Program-made: the position numbers and the translations under genes | Notes under the pieces: model-generated | What the model saw: only the letters and a program-made list of their open reading frames with translations | Told to the model about the DNA's origin: nothing | Databases searched by the model: none | Assembly (NCBI GenBank): GCA_023213395.1 | Contig: CM041465.1 | Location: 97,905,741 to 97,969,740 of the forward strand | DNA: 64,000 nucleotides | Source of the DNA: Cycas panzhihuaensis | Lineage: Eukaryota; Cycadophyta | Direction: 5' to 3' | Shown: positions 59,181 through 64,000 of the stretch, in pieces | Layout of the letters: each line of letters starts with the position of its first letter | How positions within the stretch are numbered: the stretch's first letter is position 1

Positions 59181-61900
59181 TGCCTTTTTAGTTGCATTCA
59201 GATTATGTTGGTAAATTGATGCATGTCATATGGTTTTATTGATGGTGATTGATATATGTTGATTTAATTTGATGTATTGGGCCCGATTTTATTGAAATAA
59301 TATGTGATTATTGATTAATGAAATGTAATGAATGATGTTATGGCTTGTATTTTTATCATTTCCGTCGATGACATAAACTGTGGTGACAAAGTTTACTTTA
59401 TGACTAACTTGACTTCACACTTCCTTCAAATCCAATTGTTTCCATCTTATTTTTTAGATTTCACCCAAGTTTTTATTATTTTTCACCTTTTGGGCTAGTT
59501 CTTAATGTATTTCACCTCATTATAGGTTTGTTCACTCTTTTATGAACTCATTTTTGTGATTGGAAACTCATTTAATACTAATTTTTATTAATTTTTGGTC
59601 AAATTTCCACTTTACTGAAATCATATTTTTCACCTATTAAAAATACAACCAATCATGCTTTTAGAATAAAATCACATTTTGGGGTAGTTGAAAAATGGGG
59701 TGATCATATTTTAGAATAAAATTGTATTTTTAGTAGGTAAAAATGTAATCGATCACATTTTTCAAGTCATGCGATAGAAAATTAGGCCAACACATTAAAA
59801 TTCTACATGTCACCACCATATGTGATGGGATTTAGTTCTTTTATGCCCAAAGTGTGAGGATAGTTATAGTTGTGATGATGGTAGAGAATTAAAGAAGAAG
59901 AAGTGATTCTTGCTTTCTAGTTGTGAGATTTTATGAACTTCTTGGAGAATTCTTAAGGACTTCTACTGTGGCTTTGAAGACCTAATTTTTTAAAGTCTAT
60001 TGGGTGAAATCTTGAAGAAGTTTTATTGTTGAGACACTGCTACTCAATTGTTGATGGTCTAAACTTTCACTTTTTTGGAACTTCATCGATTTATACTTTA
60101 AACATCTCTTGCTTTGGTAAGATCTTTCTTATTGGCTTTCAAGCTTGTTTCATATAGTCTTGAAGGTGATTTTGGCTTAGAATTACTTCTTTTCATTATC
60201 TGAAGGTTGTCAAACTTTTGGAATTGAAATATATGCTGAAAGGTTTGCCCTTTGTGGGGTTCCTTAAGGATAGACTAGGTGGGGCATCGTCATCTCTCCA
60301 CCATATATCTAGCTACTCCTTCTCATTCTTTTATAACAGCTTATATTTTAATTGGATTGTCACTCTTGTTTGGAATTGTTTGGTCTCTTTATGTTGTTGA
60401 TACTTCCTTATTTACTCTTGTTTTGAAGGAAAGTGTGTGGAAAAGTTAGTTAAGTGAAAAGAAGAATGCCATTGTGAGGTACTCTTTACAATAGGAAAGA
60501 AATATTTGTCTTACATCTATCATTGCATGCACTTTTATTTTCAAGTTAGCCCTTGTATATTAAGAATCAAAAGTTGATAATGTTGTTTGATTGGAGTATT
60601 TCTAATTTTTATCTTTCATATTGGGTTCAAGGATTCCTTTAAAGCTCTCACTACTCCAATAGTGATAGAACCTTTGGTTGATCTTACATGGATGATTATT
60701 ATTCAGATTTATGACTTGTCCATCATCTCATAGGTTTAAAAATCATCATAAAACAATAGTAGTTTCTTTTAAGATTTTCTCATTTTTTATGCATTATTTC
60801 ATCATTTTGAAAGAATTAGTTGCATGCATCAAAGTTGGAACATATTAGCTAGTCTTGCATGTAAGTTAATCTCTTTTCAAAGGAAATTTACATAAAGATT
60901 ATGTGGTTATTTTCAGATTTTGAATAGTATTATTTCTTTTAGAAGTAAAAGTATGGATGTAGAGAAACTTTCTTATAGTTACATGTGCATCTTTATTTTG
61001 AAAACAAAATAAAGGAACTTGCATGCATAGTTTCTAGTTTGTTTGTTTGTGATTTCATTCTAAATAATAATAATAATAATAACAAAAGAGATTAATGTGA
61101 GTTTGATCTTATGGTTTCTTAGATTGTATTATCTTACTCTCTTAGCTTTACATCTTTACAATCACACCAAAACCTATAAACCTAAATAAGATAAACTATT
61201 ATTTCCATTAGCTTACCCTCTCCCACATCTTTGTAATACTCAAAAGGTTGAGTTGATTATAAGAGAGGAGTCCCTAAGAAGAATATTGAAGATATTGTAA
61301 GTGTGGATCTGAACTTAGAACTCCTTTGTCAAGTCATATAGGTTAGTGGATTCTATCACCCCACTTTACATCCACACCTTTCATTGTACTCACTCTCACT
61401 AAGGTAGATGACACTACTAGGTGAATACTCCTTCTTAGGAGTTGGGTAAAGATGGTCCTTTAGGTCTCCTTTAAACTTCATATTAGATCTTCATCAAGCC
61501 CTAGACCATCTTTCTAGCAGTCTTGCTGAGGATCCACTCTGAGAACACCATCATCTTTCTAGGGACAAACCTTACACCACCATCATTCTAGTGACCTTTC
61601 TAGGGAGCCACCGCTTATCTTCAAGTAAAGTTATAGAAACAACAATACCTACACCTAAGCATTCGTTGAGACTTTAAGGCCTTCTACCTGATTCTCAAAT
61701 ACACCTATTGCACTTTGATTAAGACATTTCTTGATCATACATCGAATCCTTAGAGTTTTAAGCACATGACATATATGTTTATCCTCCTAAAGATTCAATA
61801 CAACTATATAACATACCAGTGGAACAAGGATATCTAGATCCTTTGTAGTATCTTGGTGATCCTTCTTTTGTAGATCCTACTTTCCCATAGGAAGAACCAC
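59181..61900 (+). other. Putative LTR/leader region of element E, unresolved
   Basis: There is no gene. Because a + strand gag begins around 61.9 kb, this should contain E's 5' LTR and leader. Faint similarity to B's 5' LTR is visible in phrases such as GTACTTAAACATCTTTTGGC against ACTTTAAACATCTCTTGCTT near 60100. No boundaries or primer-binding site could be fixed. A second LTR copy is not in the window. Confidence 0.35.
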
Positions 61901-63963
61901 CTCATACTCAACTATGTTCATCTTTTTCTGAGTTGATTCTTACTAGAATCCCTACCCCACTACACATGCCTAGTTATCGTGATCTATTCCACTTGGAGAC
62001 TCATACTATATCCTTGTTAGCTCAATATGTTCTAATTATTGATACCTTAGGTGAAGACTATGAGTTGATTAAGGTAGACCCTCCACCTAAAACCATGTGG
62101 TCTCCTCACCCTTCTCATCCTTCTTCACCAAGACCCATTTCATGACCTCATTCTCCACTTACAGAGGAAGTTGATGATTACAAATCAACTCATTCACAAC
62201 CTCATCAACTTTCTTCCCATTCCATACCTCTTACTCATGGAGGTGATACCACTACTATTGCTTATGGAATTCATGGCACCACACACATACCTACTTCTAG
62301 TCAAGTGGTTATGGCTTCACCTAGTCTATGACTGATTCAGTCTTATTCTACCAGGATTGCCTCTTTATATCCTATTTCTTCTACCACTTAAATACCTCTT
62401 CATGTATTACATATCATTGGACCTCATGGTGTTAGGCCTCACCTACCATCACCTAGAGTGTCTAATGTGATTTCCTCATCATAGCATATTTCTCATATTC
62501 AACTACCATATTCATATGCATCAGTAGGGCAATCATAAATTTTGGGGACTTCTAAGCTTATTTCTTCTTCACATATTCCTAGGCCTAGCCCTTAGCCTAA
62601 CCCTTTCTATACTTATAATAAAGTTTCCCATAAAACTTCATACCTCAAACTAATTATGTGGTTAACCCCACATCATGGTTTGTTATTCCTTCTACTCTTC
62701 CACTTCATGATGTTTCATAATAATAACTGTAATCACAACAACCTATACATTCATCTATTCCTCATCCATCATCCTTAGCTCAACATCCTACTATGTTGAG
62801 GCCAAGGAGACCCTTCCTAGACTCTATGAAGTCTCCCTTTCCATGAAAGGTTCTATTGTCACCTATGCCCCCATTCCTTCATAAATTATCTAAGTTTTCT
62901 GGTGACTCATCTCAAGACCCTCCCTTCCATATCTGTATTTGCACTTGCTTGCATGGACTTTATGCCATATGATTATGTCATGATGCATATATTTCCTAAA
63001 TTGCTTCAAGGTGATGATTTGAAGTGGTTTTATCGTCTTCTTTTAGTCTTAATTCTCTCATTTCAACAACTAGTTGAATCTGTTATCAACTATTTTGATG
63101 TACCAAGACTATTTGAGTTAGGCATCAAATCCTTACTTGTAATTAAACAAAATAATGATGAAACTTCAAGAGATTTTGTTAGGAGATTTCAAGATTAAGT
63201 TCATACTTATCATTCATGCCTTGGTCCTATTTTTCTTTTGATATATTTACCAATGCGTTGAGGCCCCATGGACATTTGGAAGTTTTGAAACTTGGTCCTC
63301 AAATATATGAAGAAGTAGTTGACCATTGTTTAGCTTTAGAGATATTTGAAATACAAGTAGGTATTAAGAAGGTTGGGAGACCTCCTCCTTCTAAAGATTG
63401 AGTTCATCCTATGAAGGCTACCCATCCACGAGCCTATACGATCATCTTACCTCTTTAATTAGATTACTTGAGCATGTGATTAACACTAAGTTACATGTTG
63501 ATGGTCCATCTCTTACTCAATCCTCTCAAGAGACCAAAGTAATCCATTTTACTGAGGGGAGGAAGAAGCAAGGTCCTCCCCCTCTTCCTCCTTCATCTAG
63601 AAAGACAAAATGGTACTCCTATCATCAGACTGATACACATGATAATAGTGAGTGCCAAACCATTCAAAATATAGTCTATAATGTAAACACTCAAGTAAAT
63701 TGTTCTTCCAAGTCATCATAGAGACCAAATGATCTATAAGGATCCATTTCCTAAACACAGTGAGAAAACTAGTAAAGAAGATAAAGGTAAAGGGAAGTAG
63801 ATACAAGATGATGAAGACCAACCTTCAAGCTCTAATTCATCGAAGAAGACTACCACTCCCGCAAACATTCAAGGAAGAAGAAACCAATCAACCATGTCCA
63901 CCTCTTAAATGTAGGGATACCAAGAGAACCATAGACATGGTGGAGACTTCAAGGAGTGCATGA
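61900..63963 (+). pseudogene. Element E gag remnant (same family, + strand), running to the window edge
   Basis: Several shifted frames: 62902-63198 contains DFMPYDYVMMHIFPKLLQGD, DLKWFYR, VINYFDVPRLFELGIKSLLV and RDFVRRFQD (Retrotrans_gag). 63240-63401 contains FTNALRPHGHLEVLKLGP and HCLALEIFEIQVGIKK, each matching A's gag (FVNALRPKVHVEVLKMGA; KCLALEAIEIQAGLKK). 63570-63660 holds KWYSYHQTDTHDNSEC, the zinc-knuckle-like motif with the first Cys replaced by Tyr. Upstream (61900-62860) is Pro/Ser/His-rich like a gag N-terminus. Many stops; the pol part lies beyond the window. Confidence 0.7.
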
Positions 63964-64000
63964 CCATCTAAATCATATGATGATTTTATGGGGAGGAATC

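Overview
This looks like nuclear DNA from a land plant, most likely a seed plant with a large, repeat-rich genome. The reasons are the very AT-rich intergenic sequence, kilobase-scale (TA)n arrays, decayed Copia and Ty3/gypsy LTR retrotransposons nested in one another, and one GC-richer island holding a small proline-rich cell-wall-type gene. Nothing in the sequence fixes the species. Only one ordinary host gene is well supported (11871-12254, +). The long Ile/Tyr/Thr/His reading frames over the TA arrays are artefacts.

Layout: 1-2330 holds the 3' end of a dead Copia element (RT and RNase H fragments, polypurine tract, 321-bp LTR). 3641-6118 is a 2.5-kb TA/TACA/TG array. 7315-7866 is a second TA array bounded by 48-bp inverted arms. 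7867-10800 is AT-rich with nothing recognisable. 10800-12700 is the gene island. 12700-17468 is AT-rich sequence with a 135-bp tandem duplication.

17469-47162 is a nest of one Ty3/gypsy family with Tat-like features. Element A runs on the minus strand: 5' LTR 44481-47162, then gag, protease, RT, RNase H and integrase leftwards, and 3' LTR 17469-20118. It is split inside the integrase C-terminus by element B (24680-37836), a plus-strand copy of the same family with its own 2.5-kb LTRs. Between integrase and 3' LTR, element A carries two unusual cargoes. One is a second, separate RNase H (20560-20931, minus). The other is a divergently oriented, antisense ORF region with a Plant Mobile Domain (22091-23625, plus), preceded by a clear TATA box at 21451. 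B keeps a remnant of the extra RNase H but lacks the Plant Mobile Domain segment.

47163-59180 is a diverged minus-strand relative (C): two adjacent LTR copies and an internal stub with the same extra RNase H. One LTR copy was hit by a 4.6-kb LTR element without recognisable gag-pol (D, 48966-53607). The other was hit by a 288-bp miniature LTR element (54849-55136). Each copy serves as the empty site for the other's insertion. From about 59200 to the window edge is a plus-strand relative (E) whose gag remnant (61900-63960) runs out of the window. All retroelement ORFs are broken. The most noteworthy items are the antisense Plant Mobile Domain module, the post-integrase RNase H, and the very small LTR element with visible PBS, PPT and near-perfect target duplication.
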